A stretch of 64,000 nucleotides of DNA, taken from positions 12,541,512-12,605,511 of the forward strand of contig NW_024037048.1 of NCBI RefSeq assembly GCF_015706575.1, given 5' to 3'. Under the pieces are notes generated by a model. The model was not told the origin of the DNA. It saw only the letters and a list, made by a program, of their open reading frames with translations, and ran no database searches. Origin of the DNA: Patiria miniata. Its lineage: Eukaryota > Echinodermata > Asteroidea > Valvatida > Asterinidae. How positions within the stretch are numbered: position 1 is the stretch's first letter; each line of letters begins with the position of its first letter. A program made the position numbers and the translations under genes. Shown in pieces: positions 46,348 through 55,369 of this stretch.

Positions 46348-48752
46348 ATGAAGCGTTTGGGGAGGGCCGATCTGTCATTAACCGTTAGGGATAGCTCTCC
46401 CACGGGACGGACCGAGTTCTCGGGGGACTCTGCCGTTAACGCTCCGACGTTACCGCGGCAGCAGTCTCTCGTCCGGCACCCTCAGCCACAGTCGGCTGGG
46501 GGAGTTGGCAGTTCCGCCGATCAGTTAAGGGGACCTCGGTCACCTTCTCCGATCGACTCGGGCGGAACACCCAAACTAAAGGCACACTCCGGCAAGGTTC
46601 CCCTAAAACATATCTCCTGTGCCGGAGCAAAGCCTAAGAAGGGCCGTCAGGGCAAGCGTGGCTCGGCAACGAGCGCCGCTTTGGCACCTAGCCCTCCCCC
46701 GGTCACGGGGCAGCCCGAGGGGACTAGCCGTCACACTTCGGTGGGCTCTAGTCACCCGTGCCCTCCCGACACAGTGCCGAACACCACTGGTTGTCGGGAT
46801 GGGCTATTGCACGGGCTACCGGTCCGTCCAGCGCTCGCTCAGCCCACGGGGCCTGAGGCGCTGTCGGCCGGGTGCATTATGAGCGATACGGAGCCGATCG
46901 CCCCGGGGGATCCCGGGCCGACGGCCCCCGTGCTAGTTGCTCAGAGGGACTACTCTCGTCATCGGAATTTTTCCATTGTTCGGGGGTCCCGGTGCCCCAG
47001 GTGTCTTCCGAGTTTTCCTCGGACACACCTCGGGGCCGTTCTTCTAAAAAGAAGAGTAAGAAGAAGAAGGCTGCACGCCGATTACATCGTTCTTCTTCGG
47101 GGTCTGACGACTCCTCTGACCGGTCCCGCCGGGGCAAACGCTCCCGGGGGGAGGACGCGGTTTCTAGGGCAGATTTCCTGCTGGCTTTCCAGTCAATTTC
47201 CGATACGCTATCGGCTATGTCGGCAGGCCGCCGGGCGGGCCCTATTGGGGGCCCCCCTGCAGCGGTGGATTACGGCCCACAGCCATCGGTCGTTGGGCCC
47301 GCATCACAGTCTTCAGTCACCGGTCACGCTTGGGTGGCCCGGGAACAGAGGGACATACCGCACACAATTAGTCGTGCTCCGGCGTCCCCGCCTGCGGTGA
47401 GGGCTTCACAGTCGTCGTGCGTTGGTCACGGTTGGGTGGCCCAAGCACAGCGGGACATACCGCCCGTGGTTGACCGTACACCGGAGGCCCGGCCTGCAGC
47501 GAGCGTCTCGCATGCATCGGCCGTGGGCCACGGTTGGGTGGATCAGAGGCCGCGGGACCTACCGCGTACGCTGGGATCCCCACCTGTATTGAGTATTCAT
47601 CCATCTATGCAGTTTGACTCGGAGGAAGTTGTCCAGCCACTACCGCGTGGCTCGGTACAACTCGCCCCCCCTGACGGCGCTCGTTCACCGGAGTCAACTC
47701 GGCCCTCACAATCGGCTGAGTCATCCGATGACGACGAGGAATCGAACCAGACCGTTTACAGCGGCTGTCTATCTCTGAAACGGAGCTCCGTTTAGTACAG
47801 AGGGATATGATAAGAGTACTTCATTTACCCTCCGCTGATGAGCCCCCTCCGCCTGATCATAAATCTTTCAAGCGAAGGACGGGCTCCGCATCTAGCAGCG
47901 ATAAGATATTCCCCGTACTTCCCTTAGATCAGGTATGCGTGGAACGTATCGACAGCATCATGTCAACTGATAAATGGCGGCCGTTTCTCAGTCGAGAACG
48001 GGATTATTTTCGTTTCCCGGCTGAAGATCAGGTGAAGTTCTTCACTCCGCCTACCATCCCCGACGCCGCAAAAGATAAACTTGCGGCCGATGAGAGTGGT
48101 TCGTCTTCCAAGCGGCCCTTTGTGGACAAAACACGGGGTAAACTTGAAGATGTTTTGAAGAAGATGGATACAGCTTCACGCTTCGGTTTGAAATCAGCGT
48201 CTTTCCTGCTTCTTCTCACGGAATATTTGGCCGTGGGCTATGAAGAAGATTCGCCGATTCCAGCAGATATGCTGACTGCGGCCCTTCATTGTCTCGACCA
48301 TGGTCTACGCTCAGTGCTTGATCAATTCGCACGCGTGTCGACCCTATCAACGTCCACCCGCCGGGGTAACGTGCTCGATGCACTTTTTCCTCCCGTCGCA
48401 GGGTGCTCGCAAAAGACTTGAAAATCTCCCCTTGACGGGCCCGGATCTGTTTGCTGATAAATTCGAAGAGCAGATGCGAGATGAGGCCAAACGTCTGAAG
48501 GCTACAGAGAAAATCAACTTCAAGAAGCCTCCAGCACCGGCGCCCAAACAGCAGCGGGGTAAGGGCAAAACATTTGTCATTCCCCGCCGCAAGCCTCTGA
48601 AATCTGGTCGCGGTGGTTTTCGTGGCCGCACGGACAATACTTCCGGTGCGCGCGCCACGCAGGCCCGCACGTTCTCTGGACAACAACGGCCCCAATCCGG
48701 TCATGGTTTCCGGGCACCGGCCCCCCGCTATCCCGGGGGCTGGCGCAAGTGA
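46348..48752 (+). pseudogene. DIRS gag-like ORF1, frameshifted (copy B)
   Basis: Frames and breaks are the same as in copy A: pieces from 46348, 46872-47795, 47807-48421 and 48300-48752. The middle piece holds three tandem degenerate repeats of about 36 residues (VTGHAWVAREQRDIP, CVGHGWVAQAQRDIP, AVGHGWVDQRPRDLP). The core piece has the DIRS gag signature FGLKSASFLLLLTEYLA. The only base difference I noticed is T in copy A against C in copy B near 48729. Translation would need frame changes near 47800 and 48390. Decay is the simpler reading. Confidence 0.75.
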
Positions 48753-48904
48753 CTTAGTAGACTCGTGGCGGCCTCCCGCCGTCGGACCCGTGGGAGGCCG
48801 TCTCCGAGACTTTGCGGGGTCCTGGGGTTTAATTACGTCCGACCGGTGGGTACTCGACACGATGCGGCTACGCACTCGAGTTCTCGAGCACCCCCCCGTC
48901 AGAC

Positions 48905-50461
48905 ATGATCGTTCGACCGACGGTAGTTCCGTCCGATCCTACCAAACGTCTCTCCCTCGAAGGGGAGATCAGTTCCCTCCTCGGGAAACGGGCAATTCGC
49001 CCGCTCCCTCCGGGGGAGACACGGTCGGGTTTCATGTCGACCTTCTTCCTGGTACCCAAGAAGGAGGCCGGCATGTGGCGCCCGATTTTAAATCTAAAAC
49101 CCCTCAACAAATTTATTCGGCCAAGACGTTTTCGCATGGATACGCTCAACATCATACTCCAATCGATTCGTACTCCTGCGTGGGGAGCCAGTCTAGATCT
49201 GAAAGATGCGTATCTACACATTCCTGTCAGACCAGACCACTGGAAGTTTCTTCGTTTTCAGTACGAGAACGTCCAGTACGAGTTCATGGTTCTTCCGTTT
49301 GGTCTAGCCACCTCACCCCGGGTCTTCACGCGTGTGGTGAAGACAATCGGGGCCGCATTAAGAAAACAAGGTGTGATGATCTTCATGTATCTGGACGATT
49401 GGATCATTATTGCTCAATCTCAGACGGCCGCATCAGCGGCACTCAATCTGACTTGGCGTCTAGCGGCGGATCTCAGGTTTATTATCAACGCCGAGAAATC
49501 CCATCCACATCCATCCCAATTCCCAATCTTTCTGGGAGCGTCACTCGATCTCCAGAAGGGATTGGTTCGGCCTACGGAGGAACGAATTGTAAATCTCCAA
49601 CAGTGTGTGTCTCTGTTTCTCCCGACGACCATGGCCCCAGCGCAAGCCTGGCTAAGGTTGCTCGGTCTTATGGCCAGTATGGTAGATGTGGTGAACTTTT
49701 GCAGACTAAGGATGCGTCCCATCCAATTACATCTGCTGTCCTTCTATCGGCCCAGTCGTCATCACATACGTCATCTGGTGCCGACCACACCTTGGCTAAT
49801 ACCGCACCTCCGTTGGTGGCTCGACAATGCCAATCTCACGGAGGGGCGCGCTTTTCACAATCCGAGGCCGTCAGTGACCATCACGACAGACGCGTCACTT
49901 TTTGGCTGGGGGGCCACCCTCCACCCGCGCCAAGTAGCGGGTCGGTGGGGGCCCGAAGAGTGCTCGAAGCACATAAATGTGCTGGAGATGTTGGCAGTCA
50001 TCAATGCTCTCCAACGTTTTCAAGCATCAGTGACAAACCAAGTAGTCAACATTCGTTGCGACAATGCCACAGTAGTGGCCTACATCAATCGACAGGGAGG
50101 CACGCGATCCGCCCAACTATGCGCGCTCACGTGGAATCTCTTCCACTGGTGTATGGACCACGGAGTAACACTCGTGGCAACTCATCTCCCAGGCGAGGAG
50201 AACGTCACAGCCGACGCTCTCTCCAGGGGGTGGGTCGTTCCGACGGAATGGACACTGCGTCCGCAGGTTGTCCAATCACTTTTTCTGTTGATCATCGGCC
50301 TCATGTCGACCTGTTTGCCTCTCGAAACAACCACCAGTTACCGGTATACTGCGCAAGACACAACGACCCTTGCGCATGGCAGACAGACGCGCTGGCAATA
50401 CGGTGGGACAGACTACTTGCGTACGCCTTTCCCCCGTTCTCCCTCATACCGCGAGTACTGA
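48905..50461 (+). CDS. DIRS reverse transcriptase with RNase H
   Basis: 518 codons from ATG 48905. The first ATG is within the N-terminal region, so the true start may lie upstream in frame. RT: FFLVPKKEAGMWRPILNLKPLN (about residues 47-67), SLDLKDAYLHIPV, EFMVLPFGLATSPRVFTRV, and the catalytic MYLDDW (YLDD at 49388-49399). RNase H follows from about residue 325 with TTDASLFGWGA, NVLEMLAVINAL, RCDNATVVAYINRQGG and HLPGEENVTADALSRG. From about residue 475 the frame departs: the usual DIRS continuation (HVDLFASRNN, YAFPPF, PFWPRQPWFP) is found one base back, after CTTTTTCTG at about 50279-50287. The enzyme copies element RNA into DNA. The break removes the C-terminal extension but leaves both catalytic domains. 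Confidence 0.93.
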   Translation: MIVRPTVVPSDPTKRLSLEGEISSLLGKRAIRPLPPGETRSGFMSTFFLVPKKEAGMWRPILNLKPLNKFIRPRRFRMDTLNIILQSIRTPAWGASLDLKDAYLHIPVRPDHWKFLRFQYENVQYEFMVLPFGLATSPRVFTRVVKTIGAALRKQGVMIFMYLDDWIIIAQSQTAASAALNLTWRLAADLRFIINAEKSHPHPSQFPIFLGASLDLQKGLVRPTEERIVNLQQCVSLFLPTTMAPAQAWLRLLGLMASMVDVVNFCRLRMRPIQLHLLSFYRPSRHHIRHLVPTTPWLIPHLRWWLDNANLTEGRAFHNPRPSVTITTDASLFGWGATLHPRQVAGRWGPEECSKHINVLEMLAVINALQRFQASVTNQVVNIRCDNATVVAYINRQGGTRSAQLCALTWNLFHWCMDHGVTLVATHLPGEENVTADALSRGWVVPTEWTLRPQVVQSLFLLIIGLMSTCLPLETTTSYRYTAQDTTTLAHGRQTRWQYGGTDYLRTPFPRSPSYREY

Positions 50462-50649
50462 CCAAAGTGGAACAGGAGGAGTGCAAGATCCTCCTCATAG
50501 CTCCCTTTTGGCCACGCCAGCCTTGGTTCCCGAGACTCATCAAGCTCTTGGTTCACCGCCCGGTGATTCTTCCGAAGAGGGCAGACATACTGTTCCAGCC
50601 CAGCTCGGGTTTTCTTCACCCGGCCCCGGAGGATCTCCACCTGACGTGC

Positions 50650-51735
50650 TGGGTATTATCAAGCAATCCTTCCGCACGGCGGGCCTTTCTGAACGAGCTG
50701 CGGCCATTGCAGCCTGCAGCCGGCGGGAGTCTACCAGGAAAATTTATAACAGTAGATTACACCATTTTTACAAATGGTGTAAAGCCAGGTCTCTGCATCC
50801 CCCCCGATACTTCTATAGGAGAGATTGCAGACTTCCTAGTAGGCCTCTTTGACAGTGATCTTGCTACAGCCACAGTTAAGAATTACCGTTCGGCTATAGC
50901 GGCTATTCATGGAGGTTTCTCTGACGGTTCCTCGGTGTCAGATAATCAGAATCTTAGCCAACTTATCAAGGGGATGTTTGTGTCACGCCCCCCGACACGT
51001 AGACTATTACCATCGTGGGATCTCTTTGCTGTCTTATCAACCTTATCGAGACCCCCGTTTGAACCAATGGGCAGCTCAACCTTGTTGCAGCTGTCGGTTA
51101 AAGTGTCATTTCTATTAGCAGTGGCTACGTCTAGACGACGTAGCGAGCTGCATTCGCTTACAGTGGAGACAGGTCACATCCGGTGGGAACCAGGGGGTGT
51201 TCGCCTGGTTCCTAAAACAGGTTTTCTGACCAAAAATCAGTCAGAATCATTTTCACCTCCTGACATTTTTGTGCCGGACATCAAATCCTTTTCGTCTGTC
51301 TCTGGTGACAGACTTTGGTGTCCGGTCAGGGCCCTGAAGTGGTACGTTGATAGAACTAAAACGCTCCGAAGCGGCCATTCACAGCTGTTTATAACAACGA
51401 CTCCACCATACCGGCCGGCCTCGCGTGATACAATTTCCCGCTGGTTGGTTACGGCCATCAAATCAACAATAGACTCACCAACAACAGATTCCGTTGGGTC
51501 AGTCCATGCACATGAGGTCAGGGCAACTTCTACTTCCTGGGCCTTTTTTAAGGGTGTTTCTATTAAAGATATCACACAGGCAGCGTGTTGGAAAACCCCC
51601 AACACCTTTACAGAGTGTTATTTGAAGGATGTCCTCCAGACGGAAGGCAGAGCCGGGAGAGTGGTGCTGAAGGCGGCGAGCCGAGCATCATCAGGTCCAC
51701 AGGATCCTCTCCTACCCGGGACTTCCCTAGAATAG
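50650..51735 (+). CDS. DIRS tyrosine recombinase
   Basis: The N-terminal SAM-like core-binding domain (RRESTRKIYNSRLHHFYKWC) is in one frame up to the C7 run at 50799-50805. The rest follows in the next frame: ADFLVGLFDSDLATATVKNY, then the catalytic domain with RRRSELHSL (first Arg), HAHEVR (H 51511-51513, R 51520-51522), the WKTPNTF box and the nucleophilic Tyr in TECYLKDV (51619-51621). All four signature residues are present. It would insert the circular DNA by site-specific recombination. The one-base change in the C run is shared by copy A, so either the element is inactive or the run length is miscalled. The start is not determined. Confidence 0.9.
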   Translation, partial: WVLSSNPSARRAFLNELRPLQPAAGGSLPGKFITVDYTIFTNGVKPGLCIPPDTSIGEIADFLVGLFDSDLATATVKNYRSAIAAIHGGFSDGSSVSDNQNLSQLIKGMFVSRPPTRRLLPSWDLFAVLSTLSRPPFEPMGSSTLLQLSVKVSFLLAVATSRRRSELHSLTVETGHIRWEPGGVRLVPKTGFLTKNQSESFSPPDIFVPDIKSFSSVSGDRLWCPVRALKWYVDRTKTLRSGHSQLFITTTPPYRPASRDTISRWLVTAIKSTIDSPTTDSVGSVHAHEVRATSTSWAFFKGVSIKDITQAACWKTPNTFTECYLKDVLQTEGRAGRVVLKAASRASSGPQDPLLPGTSLE

Positions 51736-51940
51736 GTGAGTCTCCTCATCCTGGCTATTTACATTATACATTACATTGTATTGAGTATAAATGTATAGCT
51801 AAACACTCTTGTAATAAGGTCATTGGTCTTGGACAAGTTACCTTCTTTGTATACAGTTTACCTTGTGCATGGGCTTGGTTTGAAGTGTTTTAGAACTTGC
51901 TTTAAGAAGTGTCTTGTACTAACAGTACTCTTCTTTGCAG
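51736..51940 (+). other. Candidate spliceosomal intron after the recombinase stop
   Basis: GTGAGT directly follows the TAG stop (51733-51735). TACTAAC at 51917-51923 lies 17-18 bases before the acceptor, followed by CTCTTCTTTGCAG ending at 51940. Donor, branch point, pyrimidine tract and acceptor all match consensus. Introns inside DIRS elements are known in several animals. Splicing here is inferred. Confidence 0.55.
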
Positions 51941-52195
51941 GATTCAACTGTATTATATATTATATTTATTATTATATAATACTTTACATTATGAGACGTT
52001 CCCCCTAACGAGGGCTGACGTCTCGATTAACATGTGAGGGTAATTAATATCCTTTACATGTACAGTTCTTGGTTTTTTCCCCTGTCCGCCTTTGGACGGA
52101 ACAGTGGGAGCCATCTGGGGTTACATTCCATGTTTCATACCCCTGTGAGTAAGCAATAGCATCTCGCATGGCCCACCTCCTTGACGGTGCTAGTC

Positions 52196-52297
52196 TATGC
52201 ATAAGTAGTGTTGCTCTACAGGTAAGTAGAGTGAAGTAGACTCCCCCCCCACAGAAGTGTGGTTGGGGTCTACGAACGAATACTTACCTGTAGAGCA
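52196..52297 (+). repeat. DIRS internal complementary region (copy B)
   Basis: Complementary to the joined left (AGTCTACTTCACTC...) and right (...CTTCTGTGGGG) extremes, with the junction at GTAGACTCCCCC. Confidence 0.9.
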
Positions 52298-52350
52298 TCC
52301 CTCCCTCCTACCCCACTCTTCTCGATGCCTTGGGTACTTTGTTGTATTCC

Positions 52351-52493
52351 GAGAAAAGAGGACGCTCACGAGGCACGCATGCCGCGGGGTGTTATGGGTA
52401 GGGCGCTGGAGGGCGCTATTGTATATAACTCTTAGCGAAAATACCTGCCGGTAGGGGGAATATGCATAAGTAGTGTTGCTCTACAGGTAAGTA
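52351..52493 (+). repeat. DIRS right inverted terminal repeat (copy B)
   Basis: Inverse of 46045-46187. 44 bp of unique right extension follow to the poly-G end. Confidence 0.93.
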
Positions 52494-52706
52494 TTCGTTC
52501 GTAGACCCCAACCACACTTCTGTGGGGGGGGGGGGGGATTTGGTGGCGTCAGAGTTGGTTTTGGGGGTGCGTATGGGTTGACATATGAGGGTCTTATCTT
52601 ATTTTGTTTGTATATGGTGTTGTAAAATTCTGTAGGTTCTGCTCTTATTACGGTATTTCTATCTCGAGACTGCCTAGCGTGCCCGTGTCAACCACGCTTT
52701 CTCTGT

Positions 52707-52817
52707 CTAGCGTTGGAAGTTGGGTATTATCAAAGTGTCGTCTACATTTGTTTCTTCTATGTCTTTATCTTCATTTCTTTCGTAGTCTGGATCCATGTCG
52801 AATCCTCCTTCTGCCAT
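52707..52817 (-). pseudogene. Small acidic ORF, possibly a Polinton-associated gene remnant
   Basis: A 36-codon frame starting MAEGGFDMDPDYER and rich in Asp/Glu ends at a stop. Small acidic proteins starting with a MAEGGF-like motif accompany Maverick/Polinton-like genes in cnidarian genomes, as far as I recall. The strand is the same as that of the polymerase and capsid relics nearby. The function is unknown, and the link to the element is inference from recall plus position. Confidence 0.35.
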
Positions 52818-52864
52818 TTATTTTACAAAACCGTTTAAATCCAGCAAAGCCGCAGCTCTGCTGG

Positions 52865-53026
52865 TTATACGGTGCATCGTGCAGGTGATTGCGCTGGCGG
52901 TGCAGGCGCAGCTGCATTACTATTAAGTATCAATATTCCCAAATCTGCTATCGATGCTACAGCCTCCCACATCATCCAAGAGCTGTAGCCTGTTTCACTT
53001 GTAGCGTTGTTCGATGTTGCCTCCAT
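52865..53026 (-). pseudogene. Small ORF, unrecognised, same strand as Polinton relics
   Basis: 53 codons beginning MEATSNNATSETGYSSW, with a hydrophobic segment (VASIADLGILILN) and an Ala/Pro-rich end. I do not recognise it. It lies just upstream of the acidic ORF on the same strand and could be a small membrane or structural gene of the same decayed element, or chance. Confidence 0.25.
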
Positions 53027-53103
53027 TTTTGAATGAATGCTGACATATTCACACGTAATGTACGTGACATATGTTATCAATGAAATCGGACATTGTCACG
53101 TCA

Positions 53104-53176
53104 TCATTGCCACCGAGTCACAGAGTCATTAAAAACACCCGAAACAGCTTGTGTTTGTCCACAAACACATTTCTAG
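53104..53176 (+). other. Helitron-like 3' terminus
   Basis: Perfect hairpin TGTGTTTGT/ACAAACACA (53150-53169) preceded by GAAACAGCT, then TTT and CTAG (53173-53176), followed by T. The sequence is almost identical to 4258-4292, so it is the same subfamily. Confidence 0.5.
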
Positions 53177-53435
53177 TTATTTTTTGTTGTTTAACTAGTT
53201 GTCTTTTGTTGCGCAGCTAGTTGATATTTGTTGTATCAACTAGTTATTTTTAGCTACTCAATTAGCTTGTAACTAACTGGAGGCTCGGTCTGGATGACTA
53301 ATTTACTATATTTTACATCTCTCAAACATCGTTTTATATAATCTCGTAGTTCGACAGGTACGACATCGTTTTCGTCTAATGCTTGATCAAAAGATGTCTT
53401 ATCCTTGCAATAAAATAACGCCAACTAAGCCGTGT

Positions 53436-54549
53436 TTTCTCTGTAATCTTTTAACCCTAACGTACCTAAATCCATCAAAATCCACCCCCCTGTTTCGGGG
53501 GATTTCGGCGGATTCAGGATACCTCCATATTGAACAAACTGGGGGATTTTGATGGACTCAGGATTTGAAGCCTAGCAGAACTGGCGGATTTTGATGGATT
53601 CAGGATACCTCCATTTTGAGCTATTGGGGGACTTTGATGGATTCAGGATCTCAACAGTTTAACTCTTTTGCAATGTTTGTGGTCAAGTAAATACTGCTGG
53701 CACTAGCCTTGCCAAGTCTGTCACATACTGTACAAACATGTACACACATACTGGGTGGACTTGCATGGAGGGTCACGTGCTGGAGGAAAGATACAAATAA
53801 TGCGCAAAAACGTGACGAACGCAACGCCGTTTACGCTCAAAGAACACCATGTGCATCGCTAATAATTATGTGTGCGCATCACATAAATATTCGGTGCGCA
53901 TTTCTTGCTTCGCGCGTGTTGAGCTAGGTCACGTGCTGGAGGAAAGATACATTTAGCTCCATTACTTTACGTTAATTTGTTGCGCGTCTATGAGAGACAA
54001 CCAAAATGGCGGAGATTTATCGCACAGTGACTGGGCGCGTGTGGACGCGCTGCCGATCTAGTCTTTTCATTCTATATCTATGGTTTACGGGCTGAAACAT
54101 GCGCTAATGTCTTTCACACAAATTTTGTGCGCGAGACGTAATTCACTTCGGTACTGATCCATGCTGGGATCACCATGCATTGGTGTATTTTGATGGATCC
54201 TATGCAACAACACACATCACAACTTTCATGCGAGCATGGTATCCTGAATCCGTCAAAATCCACCAGAAATTTAGGTGATGGATTTTGAAGACTCTATGGA
54301 AAAACATGCTGTATTTTTTTTTATGCCACCATGGTATCCTGAATCCGCCAGAATCCATCAAGACTTTCGCTGGTGGATTCTGGCGGATTCAGGATACCTC
54401 CAGAATCTACACTGGGGGATTCTGATGGATTCAGGATACCAGCATTTTTTGCATGACAAAATTGGTGGATTTTGGCGGATTCAGGATACTTTTTAGTAAA
54501 AGAGCCCCAGGAGTTAGGGTTAAAATTCTATTTCTCTGTAATCTTTTAA
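53436..54549. mobile_element. Foldback-like repeat element of GATTCAGGATACC units
   Basis: About ten copies of a ~30-bp word (GGATTTTGATGGATTCAGG plus ATACCTCC) occur in both orientations near the two ends. The ends themselves are inverted: TTTTAACCCTAAC (about 53450) and GTTAGGGTTAAAA (about 54512-54525). A 19-bp direct repeat, TTTCTCTGTAATCTTTTAA, lies at 53436-53454 and 54531-54549. The centre holds a 25-bp direct repeat beginning GGTCACGTGCTGGAGGAAAG at 53771 and 53927. There is no coding sequence. Confidence 0.55.
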
Positions 54550-54659
54550 AATATATTTTTGAGTCAGCAACCAACCATCCTGGTGGGTTGATTGACGCAG
54601 ACGTTCCAAAGGGTGTCCGATTTGTTGACAGATCTAACTTCGCGTGAGTGGATTTTATC

Positions 54660-55300
54660 AGTTATTGCATCAATGCCTTGTGTTTATTTTTGATGGTGGT
54701 AGCCATATTTCTGTTAATCACCACTTCGTATTCGAGAGTCAAATACCAGATGGAATATATCGCCGAAGTATCTGAACTGTTGACGACTTTATCGTAATCC
54801 TTAAACTTTATCTCGTACGTCAGAGGCTGTTTTAAACCATTGGGATGAAAAGGGTGATGGGGGGTCAGTATATCGATGTCCAGCGGAATACAATATCTGT
54901 TTTACCGAAAGCATCGGCGATGGCTTTATCTTTACCGCTGTTGGCATTCACCTTGGTGTCCGCAGCCCCCCTTGTGAGTTTAGACATGTTTTCTCTTTCT
55001 ATTCCTGAGTATGCCATTTTTCAAGTCAACGATCCGTTGAGCCAATTGTCTTTAATTTTGTGGAACACGTCAGCATGGTGATAACTCAAGATTTTGTTAC
55101 CTTGAAGTCTGACGCTGATTTCGCTGATCAAATTTCTGGCTAAATTACTAAAAATGTTTCTGTTGTCATTGGTTATGCCGCCAAGTTCTGAATTAAAAGC
55201 TAGTTTACAAGTGCCAGGTTCAATGACGTCGTCGACACACAATTGAGGAAACTTGACTCTCAGCGTTTGTCTCGCGGATATACTCTGGGTATATGGGTAT
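54660..55300 (-). pseudogene. Capsid-like gene relic of a Maverick/Polinton-type element
   Basis: Read on the minus strand, the start carries LCVDDVIEPGTCKLAFN, followed by NLARNLISEISVRLQG and a tryptophan-containing segment. Later, in another frame, IPLDIDILTPHHPFHPNG and a LTLEYEVVI-type end are seen. This pattern resembles the double-jelly-roll major capsid protein of Polintons and adintoviruses, by recall of family motifs. An in-frame stop at about 55026-55030 and at least one frameshift make it non-functional. Position next to the gene at 55370-55809 and polymerase relics on the same strand supports the call. It could instead be another structural gene of the element. Confidence 0.5.
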
Positions 55301-55369
55301 TTTTAATTGTCTACTAGGATTGAGTTTTTTTCCCCGTAAAATATGCATTCATTTTATTGATAAAGCGTT

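Larger units (their letters stand above)
46031..52537 (+). mobile_element. DIRS-type retrotransposon, copy B (best preserved)
   Basis: ITRs 46045-46187 and 52351-52493 (143 bp each, inverted), internal complementary region 52196-52297, and the three-gene set between. DIRS elements differ from LTR retrotransposons by lacking an integrase and protease and using a tyrosine recombinase to insert a circular DNA, so no target duplication is expected. None is seen here: AAAACCACC precedes the left end and ATTTGGTGGCG follows the right. The element is complete in structure, but gag, the RT C-terminus and the recombinase N-terminus contain frameshifts. Confidence 0.95.
28613..52579. repeat. 24-kb block, copy B
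   Basis: It starts immediately after the gap at the sequence equivalent to 4142, mid-element, and runs collinear with copy A to 52579. By eye the first ~3.1 kb differs from copy A at roughly 25 small indels, while the LINE and surrounding sequence (about 32.9-37 kb) is almost identical. Confidence 0.97.

Noticed and set aside
50275-50295. Programmed -1 frameshift at CTTTTTCTG in the DIRS RT
   Set aside because: The zero-frame codons do not form a canonical slippery heptamer and I see no downstream pseudoknot; a plain indel is simpler.
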